A DNA stretch of 64,000 bases from an uncultured Isosphaeraceae bacterium (lineage in GTDB: Bacteria; Planctomycetota; Planctomycetia; Isosphaerales; Isosphaeraceae). The notes beneath the pieces were generated by a model. It was not told the DNA's origin. It saw only the letters and a list, made by a program, of their open reading frames with translations, and ran no database searches. The number at the start of each line of letters is the position of its first letter. Position 1 is the first letter of the stretch. Of the stretch, positions 9,463-18,575 are shown in pieces. The stretch is taken from contig CAMFLR010000006.1 of NCBI GenBank assembly GCA_945957605.1, positions 372,001 through 436,000 of the forward strand, written 5' to 3'. The translations under genes were made by a program, and so were the position numbers.

Positions 9463-9690
9463 TCATAACTGTGCGGAGGAGTCGTCGGTAGCAGGCGAAT
9501 CGTCGTTGGTTTCGCGATTGATAAGCAAGCGGCGCGACGCGAGATCCGACCAGATGCGCGCTCGCACAGCCGGGCTCGCGTCTCGCCAGACCATGATCTC
9601 CCCAATCGTCCGCGCGCAGCCGATGCAATGGCCCGATATCTGATCGATCCGGCAAGTACCATTGCAAGGGCTGTGCGAGTTTTCAGTCAT
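9463..9690 (-). CDS. DUF1289-family small protein
   Basis: 75 residues. The DUF1289 pattern is clear: CNGTCRIDQISGHCIGCART with four cysteines, followed by GEIMVWRDASPAVRARIWSDL. The spacing suggests a small metal- or Fe-S-binding fold, and the molecular role of the family is not established. The C-terminus is an acidic, Ser-rich tail. It sits directly upstream of the sugar acetyltransferase. Confidence 0.8.
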   Translation of the reverse strand: MTENSHSPCNGTCRIDQISGHCIGCARTIGEIMVWRDASPAVRARIWSDLASRRLLINRETNDDSPATDDSSAQL

Positions 9691-9740
9691 GATAACACTG
9701 ATAGAGAGTTATGGGGTTGAAGCAGCGCAATAGACCGAAC

Positions 9741-9860
9741 GGGGTGGCCTGGACAACTTGCTCGTCCAGGTGGCGCAGCCACAGGAGGGTAATGCGAAAG
9801 TGCTTTTGAGAACCTCTTGTCGCTTCGCGACCGGGACAAGCAAGCTGTCCCGGCCGGCCG
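9741..9860. repeat. Palindromic intergenic repeat, dispersed family
   Basis: The left arm GGTGGCCTGGACAACTTG with CTCGTCCAGG forms one hairpin. The right arm ACCGGGACAAGCAAGCTGTC with CCGG forms the second. The outer GGGGTGGCC and GGCCGGCC ends pair imperfectly. Between them lie CAGCCACAGGAGG and CCTCTTGTCGCTTCGCGA, also nearly complementary. Compare the copies near 13.9 and 24.1 kb, which share TGGACAACTTG/CAAGTTGTCC arms. Confidence 0.8.
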
Positions 9861-9898
9861 ATTTCACTTTGTCTCCAATGGCGAATGCGTAACTTCCG

Positions 9899-10867
9899 TC
9901 AAAGTTGATCGGCACTGATGATCTCATTGCCGCGCTTGGACAGAAGCCCCGCAAGCACCTTGTTATCGATGCTCTCCTTGAGAAATCGCGCAGAGCCGTC
10001 GGCGAATCCGAAATACGCCCCACCGACGTGATAGCTCGCGAATTCCTGCGTCAAATCGCACCCAATCTTGCCGAGACTTTTCGACGTCTTCGCAACCTGG
10101 CACGATGCCCAAACCGAAGCCGTGCCGTTGCGTGCATTAATCGGTGCGCTTTGATCGAGGAAATTCTTGTGACTCACCCAGTAGCCGAACATCGCCTCGT
10201 GCGCCTCGCCCACGAGAATTGTGTATGTGCTGCCGTCGACAATGTTCGTCAACGAAGCATTTTGCTGTGTTGACGTGAGCATCGTCCCACGCGGCACGCC
10301 CGATGTATCTCCCTGGTCGGAATAATTGTTCTGGCAATTGCCCGGCGGATAGCACCGCAGGGCTCGCTCGCCGTAGTTGCCGGAATAATCGTTGCGAGCA
10401 TATTCACCGGGTGCCGTCTGGTTATCACCATTGGGACGCGTGAGCGATGGATAAGGATTCGTCGGGCAGAGATACACCGACAGCGATGTTGCCGCCGCTG
10501 TGGTGTTTTGCGGTTCGATGTACCAGAAGCTCTGGTTGATGCTGTTATAAAGCGCGGCTTGCTCGGCGTAGGGCAGAATCGCCGTACCCCAGCTCAGAAT
10601 TCGTTTCGCCTTGGCCGCAACGGTATTTGCGACGGTAAGATTCGCGACACTCAGTCCGTAACCCCCGCCGGGGAAAACGTTGTGTGTGTCGTGATAACCG
10701 TGAAAACCGAGGCCGATTTGCTTGAGATTGTTCGAGCACTGGGCGCGCCGCGCGGCTTCGCGCGCAGCCTGAACGGCTGGGAGCAAGAGTGCGATCAAAA
10801 TGGCGATGATCGCAATGACGACGAGCAACTCGATGAGCGTGAATCCGCGAGAATGGCGACGACGCAT
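9899..10867 (-). CDS. DUF1559 pilin-like protein under a cobalamin riboswitch
   Basis: 322 residues. The protein starts [15 protein letters not shown], a class III prepilin leader followed by the hydrophobic helix of type II pseudopilins and [20 protein letters not shown], the DUF1559 hallmark. It ends in the family's usual ...NEIISADQ-L form. Members are abundant in planctomycetes and are thought to form surface or secretion pseudopili. The frame is open upstream of 10867, but that extension lies in the untranslated leader that carries a cobalamin riboswitch, so the ATG before the prepilin leader is the start. It is the only gene behind the riboswitch on this strand before the repeat element. 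Control by a B12 sensor is unusual for this family. Confidence 0.88.
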   Translation of the reverse strand: MRRRHSRGFTLIELLVVIAIIAILIALLLPAVQAAREAARRAQCSNNLKQIGLGFHGYHDTHNVFPGGGYGLSVANLTVANTVAAKAKRILSWGTAILPYAEQAALYNSINQSFWYIEPQNTTAAATSLSVYLCPTNPYPSLTRPNGDNQTAPGEYARNDYSGNYGERALRCYPPGNCQNNYSDQGDTSGVPRGTMLTSTQQNASLTNIVDGSTYTILVGEAHEAMFGYWVSHKNFLDQSAPINARNGTASVWASCQVAKTSKSLGKIGCDLTQEFASYHVGGAYFGFADGSARFLKESIDNKVLAGLLSKRGNEIISADQL

Positions 10868-11002
10868 GAGCCCCACAAACCTTTCCGCCGGGACGGGCGT
10901 GAAGGTTCCGGCTTCGGGGCTCCGGCGCGTGGTGCATCGGCAGACGTTCTGCGAAGCGGCCCGCCCGGATGCTTGTGACCGAAGCATCGGAACAGAACCT
11001 CG

Positions 11003-11190
11003 ACGGGCAGGTCTTCTGGCTTTCGGCTCATAGCGGACCCCGGGGTCGCCTTCCCGCCAATAACGGCAGTGGCTTGATTGTGCCCGGGGGCCTCACCGAT
11101 CACAGCGGCGGCCCCGCGACGGATTCGCACCGTCTTCCCTATTCTCCCCCGCACCACGTTCGGGGCGGAGGCACCTGTCGAGAGTGACGA
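11003..11190 (-). promoter_or_regulatory. Cobalamin (B12) riboswitch
   Basis: Read on the minus strand, the leader holds the conserved cobalamin-aptamer blocks in order: an upstream GACAGGTGCCTCCGCC, AATAGGGAAGACGGTGCGAA followed by TCCGTCGCGGGGCC (the GGGAA..GGTG..AATCC..GC core), GCCGCTGTGAT, AGCCACTGCC, GGGAAGGCG and finally GAGCCGAAAGCCAGAAGACC with TGCC. It ends about 135 bases before the ATG of the DUF1559 gene. An expression platform is not resolved. These aptamers normally lower expression of B12 synthesis or uptake genes when adenosyl- or methylcobalamin is plentiful. Confidence 0.93.
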
Positions 11191-11479
11191 TTAGACCGCC
11201 CAAGACGACACGATGTCAAGCCGACCATTCTTGGCGCGTCAGGTGGTGCGTTCAATTCACCGCCAATTCCAACTCATTGACCCGCAGCCAGAAAGCCTGC
11301 GACAAAAAGGGCACGTCTGGCCTGTGCGCAATTCGCGCATTCTGATATGGTCCCCGAACTTACACAGCCGCGCATCCACATACGTCACGTCAAAAGAAGC
11401 TGCGATTGAGTGCAGCTCAAAAGAAGCCGAGACCGCTCATTTGTCTCGGTCGCCATGCGAATTGAGGAGATCGCGCAGC

Positions 11480-12679
11480 ATGTCGGACCAGACTTCGTTG
11501 GATATTAACGCGGTCTCACGCGCATCCGCGAATGATGTGGTCCTTGCGCGTCAACCTGGTCGACGCGTGGGTGAAAAGTCGGTCTACTTCGATAAACCCG
11601 AAGGAACCGAGAGCGTCGGCGAACAGCGTGTCGCCGAGCTCGACTCATTTCGCGGACTCGCGGCGCTCGTCATCGTGATGTACCACGCGCGCAGCACACT
11701 GATCCCCTGGGGATGGGCGTCGGTCGACCTCTTCTTCGTACTCTCCGGCTATCTCATCACCACAATCATCATCAAGCACGGCACCACCAAGGGTTTCGTA
11801 CTCCGCTTCTATACAAGACGCGCCCTTCGCGTTTGGCCCATCTATTACCTGTTGATTGGCTTGATCGCCGCCTTCGCGACCGTGCTCTATTCCGGATGCA
11901 CCTGGCGCGGGCTGCCCTATGTACTGACATTCACGCAAAACGTCTCATACTATTGGTCCAACAAATCGACTCTCTTCAGCCTCTATCTCGGCCACACGTG
12001 GACGCTCGCCATCGAGGAGCAATTCTATCTCATCTGGCCGGCGCTCATTCTGCTGCTAGGCCGAAAGTATGTCATTCCACTGTCACTCGTTTGCCTTGTA
12101 GGAACCGTGTTCGTCAGGGCTCGCTTCAATATCATCTGCAGCCTTCTGGGATCACGAGGCGACGGCCTCGCGCTAGGCGGTTTGCTCGCCGGTCTATTTG
12201 CCGTCGTGAAGCCGAATGGTCTGCACCGCCGCAAATTGCTCGCGATATTCGCCGCAATCGCCGCTGTTTCCGCGATCGTGCTCCATCGCACCGGCGCGTT
12301 TGTTCATCCCGACGTCTGGAAACTCATCGCCGCGCAGCCTGTTGTACCCATTCTCGCATTCAATTGCCTATGGTTCGCAGTCGTAGGAATCATCGTTTGC
12401 CAGAGCGGCCGCCGGTCGATGGCGTTTCTGCGACTGAAGACTCTGCGCAACCTCGGCATGATCAGCTACGGCCTCTATCTGTTCCACCATCCTCTCATCC
12501 TGATGACGAACGAAGCCGCAGCCCAAACCATGCATATCTGGCCGCATCAGTTCCCGCTCTGGTTCGATCTGATGCGGATCGTCGTGTGTTTGAACCTGGG
12601 ATTTCTCTCCTGGAATCTCCTCGAACGGCCGATCCTGCAGCTCAAAGAGTATTTTGCATACAAACCGAGCGTAGCATGA
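11480..12679 (+). CDS. Acyltransferase family 3 (OafA/YrhL-like) membrane protein
   Basis: 399 residues from an ATG with GAGGAG ten bases upstream. The open frame extends much further 5' but without signal or codon pattern. After a ~50-residue hydrophilic N-terminus comes the family's first helix ELDSFRGLAALVIVMYHA with the invariant His69, then FFVLSGYLI, FYTRRALRVWPIYYLL and HTWTLAIEEQFYLIWP, all standard for membrane O-acyltransferases of polysaccharides, lipids or antibiotics. About ten TM helices are visible, and no SGNH domain is attached. The donor is usually acyl-CoA. The acceptor is unknown here. Confidence 0.9.
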   Translation: MSDQTSLDINAVSRASANDVVLARQPGRRVGEKSVYFDKPEGTESVGEQRVAELDSFRGLAALVIVMYHARSTLIPWGWASVDLFFVLSGYLITTIIIKHGTTKGFVLRFYTRRALRVWPIYYLLIGLIAAFATVLYSGCTWRGLPYVLTFTQNVSYYWSNKSTLFSLYLGHTWTLAIEEQFYLIWPALILLLGRKYVIPLSLVCLVGTVFVRARFNIICSLLGSRGDGLALGGLLAGLFAVVKPNGLHRRKLLAIFAAIAAVSAIVLHRTGAFVHPDVWKLIAAQPVVPILAFNCLWFAVVGIIVCQSGRRSMAFLRLKTLRNLGMISYGLYLFHHPLILMTNEAAAQTMHIWPHQFPLWFDLMRIVVCLNLGFLSWNLLERPILQLKEYFAYKPSVA

Positions 12680-12992
12680 GAACGGTGCACAACTCATAAT
12701 GCATTCGATGCTGATATGAGTTTGGCACTGTTGCTCAATATTGAGCTCACAAATCCTAAGACCGATTGCCAATAGCGGGTCTCGGCACACTGGGGGCGCG
12801 CCTCTTAGGTGAGACCTCAGGGAGACTAACCTATTAAGGTTTCCAAGGGTATATTTCGCATTAGAGTTTGCGAAATCCGTGGAGTCTGGAGTCGGTAACT
12901 GAGTTCGCCGATACTTGGAGCCCAAACGTCTTCATTCACGAAGAAGTGCAAGATAAGAAACGGAATCGCCAACGCTATGAGGGGACCCGAGT

Positions 12993-13391
12993 ATGAGGAG
13001 TGTATTTTCATTTTTCGTAACTTGGGCTGCACCTTTGCCGATACGTTGGTCTGTTGTATTTGCGCTTTTATTCTCCTTCACATTGACGATTTTTATGTAT
13101 GTCAAAAACAATGCTATCGGTTTGGGACGGATGCCTTTCACTTACGAACTCGCCTGTTTTTCCGCGTGCATGTCCGCATGGGTTATTGGAAGGGTCTTGT
13201 TTAAAAACGAACTTATCATATTGACTTCGCTTTTAATCGTGCAAGCAGGGGAAAAGCCACAGAGGATAGAAGCACCGTTCCTCCTCGTTTCGTTTGCCGC
13301 ATCTCTCGCGTTCGTATCGTCGATTTGCTTTGCTATCTTAAAAAAGGCTCTGTTCGCTTCAGAACGAAAGAACGATAGAAAGCGAGATTGA
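12993..13391 (+). CDS. Small multi-pass membrane protein, unknown
   Basis: 132 residues with four hydrophobic stretches (around residues 18-36, 46-66, 70-83 and 93-115) and a very basic tail (SERKNDRKRD). GGGGACCCGAG precedes the ATG. Base composition is clearly lower in GC than in the flanking genes, as is the whole stretch from about 12.7 to 14.4 kb, which suggests acquired DNA. No family recognised. An overlapping ORF starting at 12977 lacks this coherent membrane pattern. Confidence 0.5.
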   Translation: MRSVFSFFVTWAAPLPIRWSVVFALLFSFTLTIFMYVKNNAIGLGRMPFTYELACFSACMSAWVIGRVLFKNELIILTSLLIVQAGEKPQRIEAPFLLVSFAASLAFVSSICFAILKKALFASERKNDRKRD

Positions 13392-14499
13392 ATAGACTGT
13401 AGTGCGGCGATTTGTTGGCGAGTGATGTCGAGCAGCCTGTTGAAATATTCGATTTTGGGCCGCTATCGCTCTCAAAATGTCAACGACTTCATCAATGCGT
13501 CAAATGTCGCGAAACGCCGTGCTTCTTGCGATATGAGCGGGCTATCGAACGCTTTTCTTGCCAATCGACCTGACCAAAATCGAGATTGACTAGCCACGAA
13601 GTGTCGACCTTGGCGTTGCGGCTGGGGGACGTATTGCCTGACGACGTACGCGTCAGTATCTGCCGTTTGAAGCACAATTCAACACCACTCCCCTATCGGC
13701 GAAGTAGCCACCAGTGTGTTCGATGTTACCTAGGTCGCATTGGTGGGGTACCACCAGTGGCACCCGATGGTCTGATTTCGGGCACCGCGCCGAAACCCAT
13801 CACGAGCCTTTGTTAAAAGCCACACACCCAGCGTTAGACGAAATTGGGACAACTCGTTGCCTCGGTTGCGAAGCGGCGAGAGGGCATCGTAATTTGTTGT
13901 ACTTCGCCCTCTTATGGCTGCGCCACCTGGACAACAAGTTGTCCAGGCCACCCAACCGGATCTGTCGCCATATCCCAACTGCGTAGTTCCTCTTCTTCTG
14001 TCGGGCGGATGGCCCAAACGATCTGCGTCTCCAAGCAGCCGCTTCGTGATGGAACAAAGGTACGTTTCGGCAATGAATATCGGGCAACAGAATCTCTCGC
14101 TCGAATCGCACAATCACATAATAATTCCAAGCCAGCCAGAAACACGCGCACAAGAAACAGTCAATCGCGCAACCGGCAGAACTCGATTGATCCTCGCATG
14201 CGGCGCATCTGGAATGTTCGAATCATTTTACATAACTTCAGATCTTTCAAAGATTCTCCGGCATCCTCCATTTCATGTGCTAAGCTTCGCGTGCCCTCAA
14301 TACGTCTTCGCGCAATCGTGATTTGGCGTGGTCTGCAGCTCATGCCGGATATGACGGAAGCGCCAGGCGTCGAGGTGCGAACTCATCAGATCTTGAGCAC
14401 GCCTGTTAATTGGTCCGCGTAGTTACTCTCAATTCGCATCACTCGATCGACACCCGGAGTTTAAGGACAGCATTCGCCATAGGGAAGGGGCGTTGAACG
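13392..14499. other. Gene-poor stretch with repeats
   Basis: No convincing coding sequence is seen over roughly 1.1 kb. Short ORFs on both strands change frame, and several cross the palindromic repeat centred near 13.9 kb. A fragment near 13.73 kb (GGTGGGGTACCACCAGTGGC) resembles part of another dispersed repeat. Composition is more AT-rich than surrounding genes. The stretch could be decayed mobile or accessory DNA, but no transposase remnant could be established. Confidence 0.5.
13845..13953. repeat. Palindromic intergenic repeat, dispersed family
   Basis: It contains CGGTTGCGAAGCGGCGAGAG on the left and, on the right, ATGGCTGCGCCACCTGGAC followed by AACAAGTTGTCCAGGCCACC. The right arm is a near-perfect hairpin and is almost identical to the right arm of the copy near 24.2 kb. 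The left arm is degenerate (GGGACAACTCGTTGCCTCGG). Confidence 0.75.
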
Positions 14500-17169
14500 A
14501 TGCGCACTTCGGGGAAGCGGAACGCGAAGCCGGATACCAAGCGCCGGGTCACTCCGCTCGAAATGCTCGAGCAGCGCGAACTGCTCACAGCCACGACCGA
14601 GACCTTCGTTGGTCCCAACCTGAACCCGCTACTCAAGCGGTCTAATCCAGGTCCGGCCATCATCAACAAGATGACCGTCGCCCTGCAGACCCAAATCACC
14701 AACGGCCCCCTCGCCGACCTCAAAGCCGGCAAAGTCGATTCCACCGGCTTCGTCACCGAGGTCCAGAGCCTCGCCGCGAGCTATGTCAATTATTCCGACT
14801 CCAAGCTGGCGAAGCTCCCCAGCGTCAAGGAAGTCGTGAATCTCCAAAGCGCCCGCGCTGTCGCCGATCAAATTGCGATCGAGCAGTCAAACAGCGTCGG
14901 ACTCGTCAGCGATGCCACTTACATCTCCGTGGCAACCACGGCGGTGAACTCGCTTACGAAAGGCCCGATCCTCCCCAATAACACGCCGGTCTCCAACCTG
15001 CTGAAGCGGACGAATCAGTTCATCAAGCAGGTGGATACGATCGTCGCAGCGTTCGGCAATGGCGCTCTCAAGCTTTCCGACGCAGCCAACTCGATCATCG
15101 CCGACGCTGAAGCCTATCGCACCGACATGCACTCGGCGATCCTCGTCGGCCATCCGATTCAGTCGAACGACATCGACGGCGACGTCATTCGCCTCGAAAA
15201 CGCCGCGGCCAACATTGTTGCGACCAACAACGCCAAGCTCTCCGCGGGCCAGCTCATCGGCTCGGTGAACACTTTCTACAACGGCGTGATCGATATCTTC
15301 GGCACATTCGGCCCGCGTGGACCAGTCGCCAAGGCGCTCCGCGAACACGGCTGGCCGCAAACGCCGACCATCCTCGCCGATGACACCACGCTCACCGACG
15401 TATCCGCGACCGGCTCGGCCGGCGGGCTGCTCGTGCTGAGCGCCACGCTCACCGAAAACACGAGCACCAACCCCGCCCCCAACCAACTGGTCGTCTTCAC
15501 GGTCAACGGCGATTTCGCCGGCACCGCGATCACCGACAACGACGGCCTCGCGACGATCGCAATCGCCAACACGCTCGCCTCGGGTAGCACCACGGGCGGC
15601 GTGGTCGCCAGCTTCGCGGGTGATGCCTATCATCGTCCGACCGCAGCCTCGGGCGACGTTAGCGTCACGAAGGCGACTTCGGCCCTCAGCGCTGTCTCCG
15701 GAAGCGCACAGTTCGGCGGCACGGCCACACTCACGGCCACACTCGCCAACACCACAACGAACACCCCCCTCTCCGGCCAGACCATCAACTTCACGCTCGA
15801 CGGCACTGCAGTCGGTTCGGCCGTCACCAATGCCAGCGGCGTCGCCACGCTCTCGGGTGTTGCTTCGTCGAAGCCGGTTGGCACCGATACGGGCGGCGTC
15901 GTCGCCAGCTACGCGGGCAGCTCAGCGCAGCTTCCGGCCACGAACGTTTCGGGTAACCTCGTCACCACGACGGCCTCCACAACGTTCGGCACGATCAACG
16001 GCACGGCGGTCTTCGGCGGCCTGGCGACGTTGCACGCCACTCTGATCTCGGCAGTGACGAACCAGCCGATTCCGAATGCGACGGTCTCGTTCACGCTCGA
16101 CGGTATCGCCGTGGGAACGGGTGTCACTGACGCGAACGGCATCGCAACCGCAACCGCGACCACGACCGCAAACGCCGGCACCGACGCGGGCGGCATCGTC
16201 GTCAGCTTCGCGGGCAACTCGAACTTCGCGGCTTCGGGTAGTGCGACCGGCTCGCTCGTCGTGTCGCAGGCCGGCACCAGCCTCGGATCAGTGAGCGGCA
16301 CCGGCAACTTCGGCGGCCCCGCAACCCTCACCGCAACGCTGACCTCGGCCGCCACGAATTCCGGCGTCTCGGGCCAGGTGCTCAACTTCACGCTCAACGG
16401 CGTGGCCGTCGGCAGCGCGACGACGAACTCAAGTGGCGTGGCCACGTTCACCGGCGTGTCGAACACGCTCCCCGCTGGCACAACGACCGGAATCGTGGGT
16501 GTCACGTTCCCCGGCACAACGAACTTCCTTGCAGCGCCAGCAGCGACGGGCAACATCACGATTTCGCAGGCCGCCACCACGCTTGGCTCGGTGGGAGGCA
16601 CCGCTGACTTCGGCGGAACGGCCACGCTCCACGCGACGCTCACCTCGCTGGTGACGAACCTGCCAGTCGCCGGTGAAACGGTGGTCTTCTCGCTGAACGG
16701 CGTGCAAGTTGGCACAGCCGTGACGAACGCGAGCGGCGTGGCGACGCTTAGCGGCGTGGCCAACGCGAACAACGCAGGCACCGATACCGGCGGGGTTACC
16801 GCGAACTACACCGGCACCTCGAACTACACCGCCGCAACGAAGGCGCTTGGCGACCTTGTCGTGAACAAGGCGGGCACATCCTTCACAGCCGTCTCGGGCA
16901 CCGCGCCTCTGGGCGGTCCCGCCACGCTGCTCGCCACGTTGCTCTCGTCGGTCACCGGTTTGGGCATCTCGGGCGAAACGGTGAACTTCCTGCTCGATGG
17001 AGTCGCCGTCGGCTCGGCCGTCACCGACACGAACGGTGTGGCAACACTCGACAACGTGCCCACAAGCGATGGCACGGGCACGCACCAGGGCGCAGTGGTG
17101 TCGACCTACAACGGGTCGAGCAACTACCTCGACGCGACCAACGGTAGCGGCGACCTGGTTGTGAGCTAA
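14500..17169 (+). CDS. Ig-like repeat surface protein with planctomycete N-terminal motif
   Basis: 889 residues. The N-terminus is basic and carries TPLEMLEQRELLTATTETF, a version of the LE.R.LL(S/T)A motif that heads many large planctomycete surface or exported proteins in place of a plain signal peptide. Residues ~40-285 form an Ala-rich helical region. From ~290 to the end come six bacterial Ig-like repeats of about 95 residues, each with a G(G/P).ATL.ATL block, a V.F.L(D/N)G..VG.A.T...G.AT block and a Y.G..N/F...S.G...V closing strand. AAGGGG precedes the ATG. A strong terminator follows directly, so it is a single-gene unit. Adhesion or cell-surface structure is the likely role. Confidence 0.85.
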   Translation: MRTSGKRNAKPDTKRRVTPLEMLEQRELLTATTETFVGPNLNPLLKRSNPGPAIINKMTVALQTQITNGPLADLKAGKVDSTGFVTEVQSLAASYVNYSDSKLAKLPSVKEVVNLQSARAVADQIAIEQSNSVGLVSDATYISVATTAVNSLTKGPILPNNTPVSNLLKRTNQFIKQVDTIVAAFGNGALKLSDAANSIIADAEAYRTDMHSAILVGHPIQSNDIDGDVIRLENAAANIVATNNAKLSAGQLIGSVNTFYNGVIDIFGTFGPRGPVAKALREHGWPQTPTILADDTTLTDVSATGSAGGLLVLSATLTENTSTNPAPNQLVVFTVNGDFAGTAITDNDGLATIAIANTLASGSTTGGVVASFAGDAYHRPTAASGDVSVTKATSALSAVSGSAQFGGTATLTATLANTTTNTPLSGQTINFTLDGTAVGSAVTNASGVATLSGVASSKPVGTDTGGVVASYAGSSAQLPATNVSGNLVTTTASTTFGTINGTAVFGGLATLHATLISAVTNQPIPNATVSFTLDGIAVGTGVTDANGIATATATTTANAGTDAGGIVVSFAGNSNFAASGSATGSLVVSQAGTSLGSVSGTGNFGGPATLTATLTSAATNSGVSGQVLNFTLNGVAVGSATTNSSGVATFTGVSNTLPAGTTTGIVGVTFPGTTNFLAAPAATGNITISQAATTLGSVGGTADFGGTATLHATLTSLVTNLPVAGETVVFSLNGVQVGTAVTNASGVATLSGVANANNAGTDTGGVTANYTGTSNYTAATKALGDLVVNKAGTSFTAVSGTAPLGGPATLLATLLSSVTGLGISGETVNFLLDGVAVGSAVTDTNGVATLDNVPTSDGTGTHQGAVVSTYNGSSNYLDATNGSGDLVVS

Positions 17170-17190
17170 GCCCGCTTGATTCTTACGAAC

Positions 17191-17240
17191 AAAACCGCCG
17201 GATCGACGAAGCCACACGCTTCGCTCGATCCGGCGGTTTT
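17191..17240 (+). terminator. Intrinsic-type terminator hairpin
   Basis: AAAACCGCCGGATCG pairs perfectly with CGATCCGGCGGTTTT, and an inner CGAAG/CTTCG stem closes the loop. The 3' arm runs into TTTTGTCGTTTG. It lies about 20 bases after the stop of the Ig-repeat gene and before the Hxs operon. With A's on the 5' side it may work in both directions. Confidence 0.85.
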
Positions 17241-17384
17241 GTCGTTTGCGATCGACCCGTTGCGTGGCAATTGCGCGCGGGATAGACTCCAACATGATGA
17301 TTCGTCTCACACGTGCTGTTGAGACGATTCAACCTCTCGAATAATCACCTGTGCCGATTAGACATAGTCTGGTGTGAGGCGATC

Positions 17385-18191
17385 ATGGAAGGCGACGAAC
17401 AACGACGATCGTTGTTGCAAAAGCTCGTGCGCAAGGTGGGAACTGTAGCGGGCGCCGCGGCGGCACTGCTCGCGTCGAACGCGGGTACGGTCGATGCGAA
17501 CCAACCGCATTCTTCGCCTGCGCAGCCAAGAGCTGTGACACTTTCCAACCTGCACGACGGAACCGGACGCAGGCGCGACTTGCCACCGCCCCTGGTTCTC
17601 AAGTCGAGCATGGCCAACGCGAAAGCAATGTTCGCGGCGGGGCATCGATCGCATTCATCGCATAGCTCGCACAGTTCGCACCGGTCACACGTCTCGGGCG
17701 CAAGCCATTCGTCTCACTTTTCCAGCTCCATTGCACCAAGCACGCCATCGGCGGATTCGACCGCACCAGCGCCTTCGGCTCGTACGCGATCGAGGTCATT
17801 GACGCGCACTCCGAAAGCAACGCCATCGCTGCCGCAAGCCGAGGACGCGACTCCCGTCACCGATTCCAAGGTGCCTCCGACCACTCCCGGCCTTCCGAAT
17901 GCGCCTCGGACATCGGTGAAGCCAGCACCAAAGCTGCCAAATTTCTCGGCAGGCGCGACAGCAAATGGCGAAGAATCGGTCGATCCCTCGACTCGCTATC
18001 GCATCATCACGATGCAGGCCGATAAGGGCTTTCCCGTCGTCTTCATCAAGGATTTGCTTACCAATGAATCAAAGCAAATCCGCGTGGGTGAAACCATTGG
18101 CGACGCCACGCTGATGAGTATCTCGCTGCCAACTCGTACGATTCGACTCAAGCCCAAGGGTGGCGAAGAATTCGCGCTGCGTCAGCAATAA
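17385..18191 (+). CDS. hxsA: His-Xaa-Ser repeat precursor protein HxsA
   Basis: 268 residues from an ATG with GAGG six bases upstream. A hydrophobic N-terminal stretch (VGTVAGAAAALLASNAGTVD) suggests export. Residues 87-113 are built from exact triplets HRS HSS HSS HSS HRS HVS GAS HSS HFS, eight of nine beginning with His and ending in Ser. This is the defining repeat of HxsA, proposed target of the paired radical SAM enzymes HxsB and HxsC. A Pro/Thr/Ser-rich linker follows. The last ~70 residues (from YRIITMQADKGFPVVFIKDL to the end, with IRVGETIGDATLMSI) resemble the GspC periplasmic homology domain; that comparison is inference. A possible promoter (TTGAGA, 16 bases, ATAATC) lies 40-65 bases upstream. 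Confidence 0.88.
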   Translation: MEGDEQRRSLLQKLVRKVGTVAGAAAALLASNAGTVDANQPHSSPAQPRAVTLSNLHDGTGRRRDLPPPLVLKSSMANAKAMFAAGHRSHSSHSSHSSHRSHVSGASHSSHFSSSIAPSTPSADSTAPAPSARTRSRSLTRTPKATPSLPQAEDATPVTDSKVPPTTPGLPNAPRTSVKPAPKLPNFSAGATANGEESVDPSTRYRIITMQADKGFPVVFIKDLLTNESKQIRVGETIGDATLMSISLPTRTIRLKPKGGEEFALRQQ

Positions 18192-18254
18192 TTTGAGTCC
18201 TGGTAGCGAGTTCGTCGCCGTTTTGACGAGCAATGGCCCACGAACGGGAAAAGC

Positions 18255-18548
18255 ATGATCGAGGTAATGCTCACACTCAGCACGACGATCTATCGTCTCG
18301 CTGCCATCAAAAAGGCGGCGTATCGCCTGGGCAATCGTTGTGCGGCGCTGATCGAACTCACCACCGACGGCAATGTCGCGTTGAAGCTCATTTCCAAACG
18401 CATCGGCGATTCGACTCAGAGTCTCGAAGCCGATTTTCTCACCGAGTTGCTCGACCAGGAGCTGCGCGAAACGATTGCCGAGGAAACCGCGCCGATCAGG
18501 AACTTGCTGCTGGCACAGGCGTTTTCGGGACTCGCCGCAAACGAGTGA
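18255..18548 (+). CDS. hxsD: His-Xaa-Ser system protein HxsD
   Basis: 97 residues, GGGAAAAGC before the ATG. Size, position between the repeat protein and the two radical SAM genes, and the segment LLDQELRETIAEETAPIR match HxsD, whose family is known for an LLNDYxLRE-type motif. The first 60 residues read as a small alpha/beta domain (TIYRLAAIKKAAYRLGNRCA, ALIELTTDGNVALKLIS), reminiscent of small peptide-recognition domains in RiPP pathways. Its biochemical role is unknown; leader or substrate binding is a plausible inference. The operon gap to hxsB is 27 bases. Confidence 0.85.
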   Translation: MIEVMLTLSTTIYRLAAIKKAAYRLGNRCAALIELTTDGNVALKLISKRIGDSTQSLEADFLTELLDQELRETIAEETAPIRNLLLAQAFSGLAANE

Positions 18549-18575
18549 CGTATTCTCACTTCAATTGGCCGCGCC

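Noticed and set aside
10868-10987. N-terminal extension of the DUF1559 protein by 40 residues
   Set aside because: The extension lies in the leader downstream of the riboswitch, and the prepilin leader must be near the true N-terminus.
13400-13700. Transposase remnant
   Set aside because: GAGCAGCCTGTTGAAA near 13431 recalled some insertion-sequence ends, but no opposite end, target duplication or recognisable transposase fragment was found.
13844-14422. 192-residue plus-strand ORF
   Set aside because: It runs through a palindromic repeat and then low-GC sequence with no RBS, motif or stable composition.
15909-17310. Long minus-strand ORFs of 290 and 293 residues
   Set aside because: They are antisense to the Ig-repeat gene. 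High GC and repeated codons keep frames open, and their sequences are low-complexity copies of the repeats.
17385-18191. Interpretation as a simple Ser/His-rich low-complexity protein
   Set aside because: The exact HxS triplet phase and the following hxsD, hxsB and hxsC genes make a modified precursor the better explanation.
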